Shown here: positions 1 to 8,819 of the stretch, piece by piece
Layout of the letters: every line of letters begins with the position of its first letter
How positions within the stretch are numbered: the stretch's first letter is position 1
Origin: CAILKP01 sp038231815
Lineage (GTDB): Bacteria > Planctomycetota > Phycisphaerae > Phycisphaerales > UBA1924
Assembly (NCBI GenBank): GCA_038231815.1
Contig: JBBRKQ010000007.1
Span: forward strand, 1-64,000
Reading direction: 5' to 3'
Length of the DNA: 64,000 bases
Notes under the pieces: model-generated
Databases searched by the model: none
Told to the model about the DNA's origin: nothing
The model's input: only the letters and a program-made list of their open reading frames with translations
Position numbers and translations under genes: made by a program

Positions 1-2
1 AT

Positions 3-281
3 GATGGGATGGGTGGTCCGCCATCGAGCGACCGAAGTGTGCGATGGCTACCGCGGGTTGGGTCAGGTGCAATGACCCCGGTGGGGCAGGCGGCGTGGTA
101 CGTGACTGTACCGCTTTGGCCGCTGACGGCGATTCTGGCCATTGGGTGCGGCATCTGGGCATGGCGGCGCGGTCGGGTGGATCCAGAATCGTGCGCACGC
201 TGCGGGTATGACCGCCGCGGGTTGGGAGGCCGGCCTTGTCCGGAGTGTGCCGCACCTGCCAAGGCGAGCGTTTCTTCGTAA
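3..281 (+). CDS. C-terminal part of a small membrane protein with a zinc-ribbon tail (5' end may lie outside the window)
   Basis: The reading frame is open from the window edge, so the start may be upstream; the first in-frame ATG is at 9. One hydrophobic segment (about residues 28-50 from that ATG) is followed by a basic stretch and a C-terminal CARCGYD...CPEC motif. Two CxxC pairs of this kind bind zinc in many short planctomycete proteins, where the ribbon sits on the cytoplasmic side of a membrane anchor. No function is known for this group. The next gene starts about 400 bases downstream, so no operon is implied. The call rests on the motif only. Confidence 0.5.
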   Translation, partial: DGMGGPPSSDRSVRWLPRVGSGAMTPVGQAAWYVTVPLWPLTAILAIGCGIWAWRRGRVDPESCARCGYDRRGLGGRPCPECAAPAKASVSS

Positions 282-683
282 ACAAGGTGCGGCGAAGGTG
301 CCTGATCGTTTGAGGAGAATTCATCACGAGCTCCCCGTGCGGTCGCGCATCGCTCCTGTCTCACGTTGCGCCCGGGCACCGCGGAGCGCCGATGCGCAGT
401 TCACAGCAGATGCACTCTTGGGTCACGAAACTTGGCGGTTATTGAGCTTGGATCGGGCAAACGAGAAGGCGATGGGCAATGCAGGAGCTTGGCACGGGCC
501 GTGTTGCGAGTTATCAGACCGTATCGACGGGGTGCTGTGCGGTGCACGCGTTTCGGCGATGGCCCGCCGGGCAAGCCCAGAATTTTTCGGAAACTCCTTA
601 GCCATGCGCAGCGGATGCGTCGCACTGCACTTTGCGTGGCGGCAGCTCTGCCACCGCATCGCCCCCAACCCAAGGAATCTGAA
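282..683. other. Intergenic region without a recognised gene
   Basis: Long open frames cross this stretch, but they have no signal peptide, domain or sensible composition, and they run into the beta-helix gene without adding a domain. It presumably holds the promoter and 5' leader of the gene at 684. An AAGGAAT purine stretch at 671-677 is well placed as its ribosome binding site. Confidence 0.5.
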
Positions 684-1856
684 ATGCTCCGCCGATCCGC
701 AACCACTCGTCACTTCAACGCCACCCACTGCGCCACCTACTGCGCCACCCTAACGATCCTCCTTGCCACGGGGGGCGTTTTTGCCGGCCCGCTGAACCCG
801 CCCGCGAGCCCGGTCGCTTCCACCGGCAAGACGCTGACCGAGGTTGAGCCGCGGATTGCCCTCAGCCAAGCCAACACGCCAGGATTGAATGCCGGCCAGT
901 TCGTCATTACGCAGCCCGGCTCGTATTACCTGACTGGGGACATGACCCTCAACCCCGGAACTACTGCGTCCATCAACATCAACGCGAGCGATGTCACACT
1001 CGATCTCAACGGCTTCTCGGTCCGTGCCGCGGGGCGTTACAGCATTTCCATCACCAACAACTCCGATCGTGTCACGGTGAAGAATGGCTCAGTCGCCAAT
1101 GCGACCGATGGCATTTTTGTTGACACCGCCAGCGACGGCACCCAGATCATCGGGATGACGGCGTCGGCGTCGAGCGCGTGCATCCGGACGGCCAACGTCG
1201 TGAGCGACATCACCATCCGCGACACGGTTACCCGCGGCGGGCAATACGGCGTGTTTATAGCCGCCTCCAACACAGCCTCCACGCTGACGAACGTGCAATG
1301 TGTGGGCGCTAGCACCATTGGCCTGAACCTGTCCAACCGCGCAGTCCTCAATGGGTGCGTGGTACGCGACACCGGGACCGCCGGCGGAGCGAACGGCGTT
1401 TCCGTCATCGTTGGTCAAGCCAGCTCGCTGCGCAACTGCCAGGTGCTGGACTTCCCAAGTCCGGCCGGGAGCCTCGCCCCCGGCGTGGCGATCTATGCCG
1501 CCGCAGACTCCCAGATCGACGGCTGCACGGTGTATTCCAAGGGAACAGTCGGCATTCGCCTTGGTGGCGGGAGTACGACCGTGCGAAACACCCGTATCAA
1601 CGTTTTTAGCAATGGCTCGGCGGGCATCGAGGCCGTCACGGGTGACAACTTCATCGCCGACAACCACATCACCACGCTCGGCGGTGGTGGCGTTCAGCTC
1701 AACGCCACCACCGGCTCGACCGTGATCCGCAACCACCTTTTAAACGGCGTTTTCGCCGTCACCGGAACTGCCCTCAGCTCAAACATCATCGGCCCCGCCG
1801 CGGGCAACGGCAACCCTACCGCCAACACCAACCCCCACGCCAACTTCGTCAACTGA
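684..1856 (+). CDS. Secreted right-handed parallel beta-helix protein, paralogue of the gene at 2433
   Basis: The ATG at 684 follows an AAGGAAT ribosome binding site and gives 390 residues with an N-terminal signal peptide ending near VFAGPLNPP. Then comes the block PVASTGKTLTEVEPRIAL and QPGSYYLTGDM, followed by repeated short strands rich in Asn, Val and Thr (DVTLDLNGF, VTVKNGS, DITIRDT). That pattern is typical of pectate-lyase-like beta helices. Such proteins are exported and often bind or cleave polysaccharide, but no catalytic residues could be identified here. The protein ends NPHANFVN, resembling the end of the paralogue. A perfect intrinsic terminator follows, so it is probably a single-gene transcript. 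Confidence 0.85.
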   Translation: MLRRSATTRHFNATHCATYCATLTILLATGGVFAGPLNPPASPVASTGKTLTEVEPRIALSQANTPGLNAGQFVITQPGSYYLTGDMTLNPGTTASININASDVTLDLNGFSVRAAGRYSISITNNSDRVTVKNGSVANATDGIFVDTASDGTQIIGMTASASSACIRTANVVSDITIRDTVTRGGQYGVFIAASNTASTLTNVQCVGASTIGLNLSNRAVLNGCVVRDTGTAGGANGVSVIVGQASSLRNCQVLDFPSPAGSLAPGVAIYAAADSQIDGCTVYSKGTVGIRLGGGSTTVRNTRINVFSNGSAGIEAVTGDNFIADNHITTLGGGGVQLNATTGSTVIRNHLLNGVFAVTGTALSSNIIGPAAGNGNPTANTNPHANFVN

Positions 1857-1922
1857 GTGTTTCTCCGCCCGCTCTCAGTTGAGCCGGAAACCCCGTTCGC
1901 AGGCCGCAAGCACCATCCCGCA

Positions 1923-1955
1923 CCCGCCGACATGCCCCCATGTCGGCGGGTTTTT
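1923..1955 (+). terminator. Intrinsic terminator of the first beta-helix gene
   Basis: A perfect 12-bp stem (1923-1934 with 1939-1950, loop CCCC) is followed by five T residues. It lies 67 bases after the stop codon at 1856. Confidence 0.9.
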
Positions 1956-2432
1956 GCTTTGCCGATCTCGTTATTTGCTCCAAACATCGCTTCCGTTACT
2001 CCAAACATCGCTTGGTTTGCTGGGAAAACAGCGATCTTTGCTCCCGCGCGCGCCGACTTGGAAGCCATATCCGCACCCGCACTGGCGACAAGGCCTGTCG
2101 GGCCAACGTGGTTCGCGGCCGCCGGGAAGCAGACGGCTGAGCCACCCACAATGCGCTGACACGAAGCGGCAGCGTGAACCGAGTCGATGCCGATAGTGCC
2201 AGTGACGATGACTGCCATACCAGGCGAGAGAGCGCGACGGCGCGGTGGAAGCGGCGGATGCGGTCAGAGGTGCGATGCGGCGTGCGGTGGGCGAAGTGTC
2301 CGAAGATGTTTATGCCAAGTTTTTTAGCCGCATCGGGAACAGCTGTCGCACTGCTCCTGCCGGCAACTTGATTCGCGAGAGTTTACGAAGCTGCCGAATC
2401 TTGTACGACTCACTTTTTCTGAGAGACTTTCG
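1956..2432. other. Intergenic region upstream of the second beta-helix gene
   Basis: No credible coding region was found here. It contains the 15-bp direct repeats and presumably the promoter of the gene at 2433. Confidence 0.5.
1978..2013. repeat. Two identical 15-bp direct repeats spaced 21 bp apart
   Basis: CTCCAAACATCGCTT occurs at 1978-1992 and again at 1999-2013. The period of 21 bp is two helical turns, which would put both copies on one face of the DNA. They lie just after a terminator and about 420 bases before the second beta-helix gene. Confidence 0.6.
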
Positions 2433-3635
2433 ATGAACAAACCCATGCACTGTTTCGCTCGCATCGCGTTCTTGACGGCCTTCGTTGCCTTTGCTGGTAC
2501 GGCGCTCGCTGGTCCGCTTACCCCACCCGCGGGCCCGGTTGCCTCCAGCGGCAAGACGCTCACCGAAGTTGAGCCCCGCATCGCGATCAACTTCGCCAAC
2601 ACGCCGGGCGACAATGACACATCGCCCAGCACGTTTAAGATCACCCAGCCCGGCTCGTATTACCTGACTGGCAACATTCTCGGCTTCGCGGGCAAGCACG
2701 GCATCGAGATCACGGCCAGCGGCGTCACGCTCGACCTGAATGGTTTCGAACTCATCGGCTTCCCCGCCATGGGCGACTTTGATGCCGTCTCGACCACGGC
2801 GCCCAACCTTACCAACATTGCCGTCCGAAATGGGTCGGCTCGAAGCTGGGGCGGCCAGGGAATAAACCTGCGAAATGCCTCTAACTCTGCTGTTAACGAC
2901 ATCCGCGTCAGCAGCAACGCTGGCTACGGCATCTGGACCAACAACAACTGCTCAATCACCAACTGTTCAGCGTCGAGCAATGTCGGCTACGGGATCCAAT
3001 CTGGCAGCAACTGCACAATCACAAATTGCACAGCCAACAACAATACCATCGATGGCATCTCGACTGGCAACGGCAGCACTATCTCTGCGTGCTCTGCACG
3101 TGCAAACACGTCCGACGGCATCTCTGCAGGCAGCAACTGCGCAATCTCAGCATGCGCCGCGTTTGAGAACGGGACTTCGGGCATCGCATCGGGCAATGCA
3201 TCCACCATCACAGGGTGTTCGGCATCTGGCAACAGCAGCGGGATTGTGGCATCATCTGGTAGCACTATCAACAACTGCAGCGCGGCAACCAATGGCATCG
3301 ATGGCATTCGTGTAGCAGGCCAGTGCTTTGTGCTCGCCAACTCGTGTACCAACAACAGCCTCAGCTCGACTGTCGGTGCCGGTATCCGCACCACCGGCAT
3401 CAACAACCGCATCGAGGGCAACAATTGCACAGCAGCCGATCGGGGGATTTACGTCGACGCTGCGGGAAACATCATCATCAAAAACACGTGCCGCGGTAAC
3501 ACGGTGAACTGGTTCATTGTCGCAGGGAATGCCTATGGGCCCATCGTCGCCACGCCGGCCGGAGCCGCTGTCAACGGCAACACCGCGGCGGGTGCGCTCG
3601 GATCGACCGATCCCAACGCGAACTTTTCGTATTAA
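2433..3635 (+). CDS. Secreted right-handed parallel beta-helix protein, paralogue of the gene at 684
   Basis: The product has 400 residues. A clear signal peptide (basic MNKPMHCFAR, hydrophobic core, cleavage near ALAGPLTPP) is followed by the same PVASSGKTLTEVEPRIAI and QPGSYYLTGNI block as the gene at 684. Residues of about 80-330 form many 21-24-residue turns built on 'xxGI.....C.ITNC.A..N', the ladder pattern of a parallel beta helix with stacked Cys and Asn. The C-terminus DPNANFSY again has the 'NxNF' end. It is probably a surface or secreted carbohydrate-interacting protein; activity cannot be assigned. The repeated turns make it prone to repeat-number variation. Confidence 0.87.
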   Translation: MNKPMHCFARIAFLTAFVAFAGTALAGPLTPPAGPVASSGKTLTEVEPRIAINFANTPGDNDTSPSTFKITQPGSYYLTGNILGFAGKHGIEITASGVTLDLNGFELIGFPAMGDFDAVSTTAPNLTNIAVRNGSARSWGGQGINLRNASNSAVNDIRVSSNAGYGIWTNNNCSITNCSASSNVGYGIQSGSNCTITNCTANNNTIDGISTGNGSTISACSARANTSDGISAGSNCAISACAAFENGTSGIASGNASTITGCSASGNSSGIVASSGSTINNCSAATNGIDGIRVAGQCFVLANSCTNNSLSSTVGAGIRTTGINNRIEGNNCTAADRGIYVDAAGNIIIKNTCRGNTVNWFIVAGNAYGPIVATPAGAAVNGNTAAGALGSTDPNANFSY

Positions 3636-3679
3636 GCCCGCCGGCGAACGCAAGACCGCTCACCACCGATGAACCGATA

Positions 3680-3707
3680 CAGGGCACGCTCCTACGGGAG
3701 TGCCCTG
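3680..3707 (+). terminator. Possible terminator hairpin after the second beta-helix gene
   Basis: CAGGGCAC and TCC pair with GGA and GTGCCCTG around a TACG loop, with a two-base bulge on the left arm. The tail (ctgcttt) is only weakly T-rich, so termination is uncertain. Confidence 0.4.
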
Positions 3708-4215
3708 CTGCTTTGAGCCCGCGGCCAGTTGCACTGTGCGGCCGTGTAATGTTGAAGGAACTCCTGCATCACGATCTGCCGTGCGCAAAGCAGATCGTTG
3801 CGAAGCATCCGAACTAAGCGCGCTCCCAAAACTACTCGTTCGTCGCAAATAGTAGCTCGTTCAACGCGGCGCAATGATCTTGAGTTCGTCCGAATCTTTC
3901 TGTTTTTCGGTACACCGTACGACTTCGTTCACTCGTGGCAACACTCGGCGACGCTCGCGTCGGCCAAAGCAAACGAAGCAAATGAACCGGATGTGGGTGA
4001 GTTGGGCAGCAGATAATCCCGGTGGTCTGAGGGGGCCGATCGACCGCAACAGGACAGGTCCTAACATTGTTTCGCTTTTTCCGAATCCCACGCCGATTGT
4101 CGCCGCTCACTTGAACCACTCGCACCCCGGCATCTCGACCCACCCCGCCAACCCCGACAACCCGCTGAACGGGCGGGCTGTCGCCGAGGCAGCGAGGCCA
4201 TCTGCCAAACGGCCG
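3708..4215. other. Intergenic region, possibly including an extended N-terminus of the peroxiredoxin
   Basis: The frame of the next gene is open from 3874, with further ATG codons at 3874 and 3982. The translated stretch is Pro- and His-rich without a domain. I treat it as untranslated leader, but an extended start cannot be excluded. Confidence 0.4.
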
Positions 4216-4764
4216 ATGCCGCGGCTGAAGCGGTTTGGTCTCATGGCTGTTGGTGTTGCCCTCGCCTTCTTTATCTCCTCGCTGCTTCAACCCACCATGC
4301 TGCAACCTGGCACCATCGCGCCCGCATTCACCGCACCGGCTGTCTCTGCGGAGACGCCTGATGGGCAAGCCATCTCGCTCGATTCATTCAAGGGCAAATG
4401 GCTTGCGCTGTGCTTTTATCCGGCAGACTTCACGCCCGCGTGCACCAAGCAGGCGTGCAGCCTGCGTGACAATTACGCGGAACTTGCGGCACTGGGTGTT
4501 ACGGTGCTGGGCATTTCATCAGACACCGCCGCGGAGCATCGCAAGTTTGTTGAGAAATACACGCTGCCCTACACGCTGGTGACCGATGATGGCTCGATAC
4601 GCAAGGCGTACAGCGTGCCGCGGAGTTTTCTTGGCCTGATGCCCGGCCGCGTCACCTACGTGGTTGACCCTGCCGGCATGATTAAAGGGGCGTTTGATTC
4701 GCAGTTGAATATTGGCGGGCACATCAAGGCGATCCGACGAATGGTGACCGGCGCTGAGCAGTGA
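4216..4764 (+). CDS. Membrane-anchored peroxiredoxin of the Bcp/AhpC-TSA family
   Basis: The chosen ATG gives 182 residues with an N-terminal hydrophobic anchor (about residues 8-24) that should place the enzyme on the outer face of the cytoplasmic membrane. The thioredoxin-fold domain follows. The active-site stretch DFTPACTKQACSLRD holds the peroxidatic Cys76 and, five residues on, Cys81 as the likely resolving cysteine, the spacing of Bcp-type peroxiredoxins. The family reduces hydrogen peroxide and organic peroxides with electrons from thioredoxin. There is no clear ribosome binding site, and longer starts at 3982 or 3874 are possible. It reads toward the methyltransferase at 4831 with a gap of 66 bases. 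Confidence 0.85.
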   Translation: MPRLKRFGLMAVGVALAFFISSLLQPTMLQPGTIAPAFTAPAVSAETPDGQAISLDSFKGKWLALCFYPADFTPACTKQACSLRDNYAELAALGVTVLGISSDTAAEHRKFVEKYTLPYTLVTDDGSIRKAYSVPRSFLGLMPGRVTYVVDPAGMIKGAFDSQLNIGGHIKAIRRMVTGAEQ

Positions 4765-4830
4765 CAGCGAGGCGGGTGGCAGTTGTTTCGCAATTTCGGC
4801 CGGACAGCGTTGCTACAACTGGGCCCAACC

Positions 4831-5718
4831 ATGCCAAAGCCCGCCAAAACCGCCCAACCCGTCAAACTCGCCAAACCCGCCAAACCCGCTAGTGAGCCCG
4901 CGACAACTTCCGAAACCAAAGCCGATGTTTACGCCGACCCGCTGGTGTATGACGTTCTTCATGCAGAGGACACAGCCCGCGATGCCCGCATCGTTGAGAG
5001 ACTTACGCGGCAGTACGTGCCCGGTGCCAGCGACGGCGGATTGCGACTGTTGGAGCCGGCCAGCGGCAGCGGGCGGTATCAGATAGCGCTTGCCCGCCGC
5101 GGGCATCACACCACGGGGATCGATCTTGATTCGGGCATGCTGGCGTTTGCACGGCAACGGGCAGAAGAGCACGAGGTGGCGCACCTCGTCGCGCACATTA
5201 CCGCAGACATGCGCACATTTGCGCCCCCGAAGCCGCGCTGCCACGCGGCGTTTAACCTGATCAACTCAATCCGGCACCTGCTCAGCGATGCGGCCATGGC
5301 CAAGCACATGGTTGCGGTGGGCAGGGCATTGGTGCCGGGGGGCGTGTACATTGTTGGTATTGAACTGATCGACCGCGACACCACAGAGGCGACCGAGGAC
5401 ATCTGGACGGGTCGTCGCGGCAGCATGGCGGTGCAACAACTCATCAGCTACTTGCCACCGGATTTGCACGGCGGGCCGAAGCGCCGCGAGCAGGTTGTAT
5501 CAAGCGTGACGGTGCGAAACACACGGACTGATGCGAGCCGACAGATTGACAGTGCGTACTGGCTGCGCACGTACACGCCTGTGGAATGGACATCGCTGGT
5601 GTATCGATGCGGGTGGGAAGTGATTGGCCAGCACACCAGCAGCGGAGCACCGCTGCCGGTGCGGCCGTATGGCTACAGGCTGTGCGTGCTGCGCCAGCGT
5701 GCGGGAACTAGCTATTGA
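4831..5718 (+). CDS. Class I SAM-dependent methyltransferase
   Basis: The product has 295 residues. A Lys/Pro/Ala-rich N-terminus (about 30 residues) precedes a Rossmann-type methyltransferase domain. Motif I is LLEPASGSGRYQIALARRG (about residues 70-88), followed by the acidic GIDLDSGML motif II. The later NLINSIRHLL and GGVYIVGIEL stretches fit motifs IV and V. This is the layout of the Methyltransf_25 family, whose substrates range from small molecules to proteins; the substrate here is unknown. The 66-base gap to the peroxiredoxin gene suggests shared transcription. Start 4831 was preferred because it directly precedes the low-complexity arm; 4783 is possible. Confidence 0.8.
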   Translation: MPKPAKTAQPVKLAKPAKPASEPATTSETKADVYADPLVYDVLHAEDTARDARIVERLTRQYVPGASDGGLRLLEPASGSGRYQIALARRGHHTTGIDLDSGMLAFARQRAEEHEVAHLVAHITADMRTFAPPKPRCHAAFNLINSIRHLLSDAAMAKHMVAVGRALVPGGVYIVGIELIDRDTTEATEDIWTGRRGSMAVQQLISYLPPDLHGGPKRREQVVSSVTVRNTRTDASRQIDSAYWLRTYTPVEWTSLVYRCGWEVIGQHTSSGAPLPVRPYGYRLCVLRQRAGTSY

Positions 5719-5747
5719 AAAGCCCCGGCTGTGGGGGCAACCGGGGC
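5718..5747 (-). terminator. Intrinsic terminator for the minus-strand anchor-L gene
   Basis: Read on the minus strand, GCCCCGG and CCGGGGC (5741-5747 with 5722-5728) form a 7-bp stem followed by TTTTC. It lies 116 bases beyond the stop of the gene ending at 5863 and abuts the convergent methyltransferase stop. Confidence 0.6.
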
Positions 5748-5862
5748 GGCTGAATTGCGTTCGTTCATCACTGACATCGGCCGGATTTATGCGCGGGTCT
5801 ACCGGGTTTGGCTTGCCAGTAGTGTCGCTGGTTTGATCTGGTGGTCTGGCAGCCGCGATAAT

Positions 5863-6990
5863 TTAGCAGCCTGCGGAGAACGCGTTGATGAACACGATAA
5901 AGTCGGTGCCATCGACGATTCCGTCTGAATCGAGACCATCCGGACCGCCGCCAGCGATGTCGGCTAATGAGTCGATTGACTCATCACCCACGGCGAAACT
6001 GTTGATGAACGCGATAAAGTCCGCTCCATCGAGGATGCCGTCAAAGCGCAGTCCGTTGGGTCCGCCGCCAGCAACGTCTGCGATAGAGCAGCGGCGCTCA
6101 TCGTTTGTGGGTTCCGTACCCTCATTGCCGATTCCGGTGCGAAGGTTTGCTAAGAATACCGCGCTATCTAAGACATGATCGTTGACGTCGCCCACCTCAA
6201 AGATCAGCACATGCTCACCCGCGGTGAGCAATGCACTGGTAGTTGTGAGGTGATGGATCACGGCGTGCAGCGCTGCGAACGCTGTGTTGTGATCAGCCGT
6301 TGTTTCGAGTCCGGCGAACGAGGCACCCACCTGCACAGGCCGGTTCAGGGCATCGTGTGTGATCTGGTCGGCCGGAGCGGTACCGTCGAGGAACACCAGG
6401 AACGCATCGGTAAATGAACTGGTGTAAATCGGATACTCCACGGTTCCGAAGATGAAATCAAACTTAATCTGTGCATCAGCGCTGAGGGTAAAGTGCACCT
6501 CGACAGCCGCGACATCGAACGAGCCGCTGAAGTTTTCAATGTTGCCCGGTGTGTTGCCGAACGCATCGAACTCAGCGGTACTGCCGGAGTCGGGGTCGGG
6601 CGCCATCTGAGAGCTCACCACTGCCGGGGGCGAGGCGGGGTCATACGCCGGATCGAGTACTTCCGGCAGCGGGCCGAGGCTGGTGACATCGCCGCTGGAA
6701 AGCACGATGCCGTCAGAGATTGACACTGGCGCGAGGTTGAAGTTGCTGTAGGTTCCGATCTGCCCCGGCATGCCGTTGCGGATCACGATGGAGGCGATGG
6801 CCAGGCCGGCGGGCTTGAGCGCAGCGCGCAGGGTCTGGGCATCGGTCGTCACAACTGTTGAAAGCTGCCCATATGCTGATCCGGCCATGGCCAGCATCGC
6901 CACCAGACATACCCACCGACGCTGCGACTTGACCTTGAGGCTTGATGAACCTGCAATGCAGGAGACTTTGATAGATTGTGTACCAGACAT
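5863..6990 (-). CDS. Secreted choice-of-anchor-L domain protein with GC-type dockerin tail
   Basis: The ATG at 6990 is fixed by a strong AAAGGAG five bases upstream; 375 residues. A signal peptide (core VCLVAMLAMAGSAYG) precedes a choice-of-anchor-L domain: IGTYSNFN, SDGIVLSSGDV, FDFIFGTVEYP and FTDAFLVFLDG are its hallmark segments. The C-terminal 75 residues start CSIADVAGGGPNGL and contain two DG(I/L)xDG.DF(I/V).FIN half-repeats, ending FSAGC. Dockerin half-repeats bind calcium; in this group the tail is thought to act as an anchor or sorting tag. The protein is probably displayed on or released from the cell surface. Its partner is unknown. Confidence 0.88.
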   Translation of the reverse strand: MSGTQSIKVSCIAGSSSLKVKSQRRWVCLVAMLAMAGSAYGQLSTVVTTDAQTLRAALKPAGLAIASIVIRNGMPGQIGTYSNFNLAPVSISDGIVLSSGDVTSLGPLPEVLDPAYDPASPPAVVSSQMAPDPDSGSTAEFDAFGNTPGNIENFSGSFDVAAVEVHFTLSADAQIKFDFIFGTVEYPIYTSSFTDAFLVFLDGTAPADQITHDALNRPVQVGASFAGLETTADHNTAFAALHAVIHHLTTTSALLTAGEHVLIFEVGDVNDHVLDSAVFLANLRTGIGNEGTEPTNDERRCSIADVAGGGPNGLRFDGILDGADFIAFINSFAVGDESIDSLADIAGGGPDGLDSDGIVDGTDFIVFINAFSAGC

Positions 6991-7564
6991 GTTGACTCCT
7001 TTGACAACGTTGATCCCAGATTTGACCGGCGACGCTGACGGCCAACTGTGAAAGCGAATGCTGGTGCCGCCCACGCCGCATACTCGGAGCCGAGGCCCAT
7101 ACGGCTCCGACCACGTGGTCGCGACGGCACAGCATTCTCTCTTCACATACACATAGTCATATCACATAGTTTTGATTGTGCAAGTGGTGCCAAACCGGTA
7201 GCGGATTGGTCGAACTTGCGGTGCCGGGGAAAGCCTGCCCCGCGGCATATTTTTCCCGGCAGCAGATGGGAAAGTGCCCCGCCACGATCGTGACGCGTCG
7301 CGGTTACTGCGGTAATATCAAGGGTGTTCCGGGCCGAGTGCGGGCGCTGAAGGCTGCAGAAGATACTTTGTCTCAATTGCAGTATTTCTCGATTTTGTAC
7401 TGCTGGCACCCGCGTGCTCGATGCGATGGCGCCAGAATGCACCAGCGACCGATCAAGCTGGGAGTTCCGCGCGGGTAATTGCAGTGGGCCGAGAGCACGA
7501 CGATTGCACCCGCATGTCTCACACGCGGGTGCACCTCCGAAGCCTGTACTATTTTATAATCCGT
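6991..7564. other. Intergenic region between two minus-strand genes
   Basis: No gene was recognised. A 9-bp inverted repeat (TGCACCCGC at 7505-7513 with 7525-7533) lies 31 bases beyond the stop of the methyltransferase ending at 7565 and may terminate it, but it has no T-tract. The promoter of the anchor-L gene should lie near 7000-7100. Confidence 0.45.
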
Positions 7565-8473
7565 TCAGGGCCGCGTGAAAAGCCCGCGCAGATAGGGACG
7601 TGGCGTCTCGCCAGCATCCCAGAATGGCTCGATATTTCCGCGAGGTTCAAGGCCGCATTGTGTGAGCAGCTTGGTCAGTTCGCAATCCGTCATCGGGAAC
7701 GGCGGACCCTCAATGTACTTGGCCGCGACGGAGGATTCATCTTCATCTGCTGGTTGCCCAGTTGCACTGGTGGGTTCTGCCGGCGCTTTGGCTCTGCACA
7801 TGACCAGTGCTACGCCGCGCGGGGCGAGCAGTCGGGCGATTCCTTTGGCCGCGATTGGCTGAAGATCAGGCTCCACGGCGTCGAGCGTGTCAATTTCGAT
7901 GACCAGATCAAACCTTGAAAGGAAGCGACCGGGGGGATTCATCAAATCCGCGTGAATCAGCCGGTCGGCAATCGCCGGGTGACGGCGCGCGGCCCATTTG
8001 ATTGCTGTTGGTGAGATATCAAACCCGACCACGTCATACCCGCGGCGGAAGAGTTCGACAACATCATCACCCAGTCCGCACCCCACCACCACCGCGCGGG
8101 CTCCGGGGCGCACGATGCAGCAGGCTTCCCGGTTCAACCAACTGACCAGCTGCGGGTTGGAGCGACCCACAGTCCAAGGCACGCGCTCGGAGTCATCCTC
8201 GGCGTTGCAGTACATTGTCTCGTACCGCACCGCGGGGGTGCAGTGGTCGATCACTGATTCGGCAAATTCGCGGGCGTATCCGAGCCGGTCGGCACCAAGG
8301 ATTTGTTCGGTGAGCGGCTCGCTAAGCCTGTTTGGCATGCTCTGCATGTTTGGCTCGGCAAGCACATCGGCGTGTAGCGAACCGTCCTGCGCTGCTGTGC
8401 CGGACGAAACACCGAGCGCATCAATTGCGTCCATTGAACTGGCGTGTAGCCGCGGCTGGTCGTCAGAGATCAT
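7565..8473 (-). CDS. Class I SAM-dependent methyltransferase, thiopurine-methyltransferase-like
   Basis: The product has 302 residues from ATG 8473; a TTG at 8491 is an alternative. The first 100 residues are poorly conserved-looking, then VPWTVGRSNPQL precedes the SAM-binding motif AVVVGCGLGDDVVELFRRG and motif II VVGFDISPTAI. The motif FDLVIEIDTLDAVEPDLQ matches the region where the substrate loop lies. The motif order fits small-molecule methyltransferases of the TPMT/Methyltransf_25 type. No neighbour on the same strand suggests a pathway. The substrate cannot be named. Confidence 0.78.
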   Translation of the reverse strand: MISDDQPRLHASSMDAIDALGVSSGTAAQDGSLHADVLAEPNMQSMPNRLSEPLTEQILGADRLGYAREFAESVIDHCTPAVRYETMYCNAEDDSERVPWTVGRSNPQLVSWLNREACCIVRPGARAVVVGCGLGDDVVELFRRGYDVVGFDISPTAIKWAARRHPAIADRLIHADLMNPPGRFLSRFDLVIEIDTLDAVEPDLQPIAAKGIARLLAPRGVALVMCRAKAPAEPTSATGQPADEDESSVAAKYIEGPPFPMTDCELTKLLTQCGLEPRGNIEPFWDAGETPRPYLRGLFTRP

Positions 8474-8819
8474 GGCCGATACTCCGCGCAACGCAAGAAC
8501 AGTTCGAACCCATACACAAACGCATCGGTTCTGATCGAGCTAAGACGGCAAGACTGCGGCGGATCAGAGACGAGGCGACGAGCTGACGTGGCGGCGTTGC
8601 GTTGCCACGTCCGGGGCCGAACTCTCGCAGGTCTCCAATATTGAAGTTACCTCCAAATCCGGACTATGCAAGGCTATGCGATAGGAAATAAGCATAAACC
8701 CTTATCGCAGGCTCCACCCTATTTTTTAACCGTGGTGGGAGAGCGGTGGACAGGCGGATGATTCAGCGTCGATTAGCCCGTCCCGGGCTTTGGATGGGGC
8801 GCTTCTTCGAATCACACGT

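Noticed and set aside
142..753. Frame of 203 codons upstream of and overlapping the first beta-helix gene
   Set aside because: It overlaps the zinc-ribbon gene and the signal peptide of the beta-helix gene and contains no domain.
7505..7533. 9-bp inverted repeat as an intrinsic terminator
   Set aside because: It is well placed after the methyltransferase gene but has no T-tract on either strand, so it was only mentioned in the gap description.
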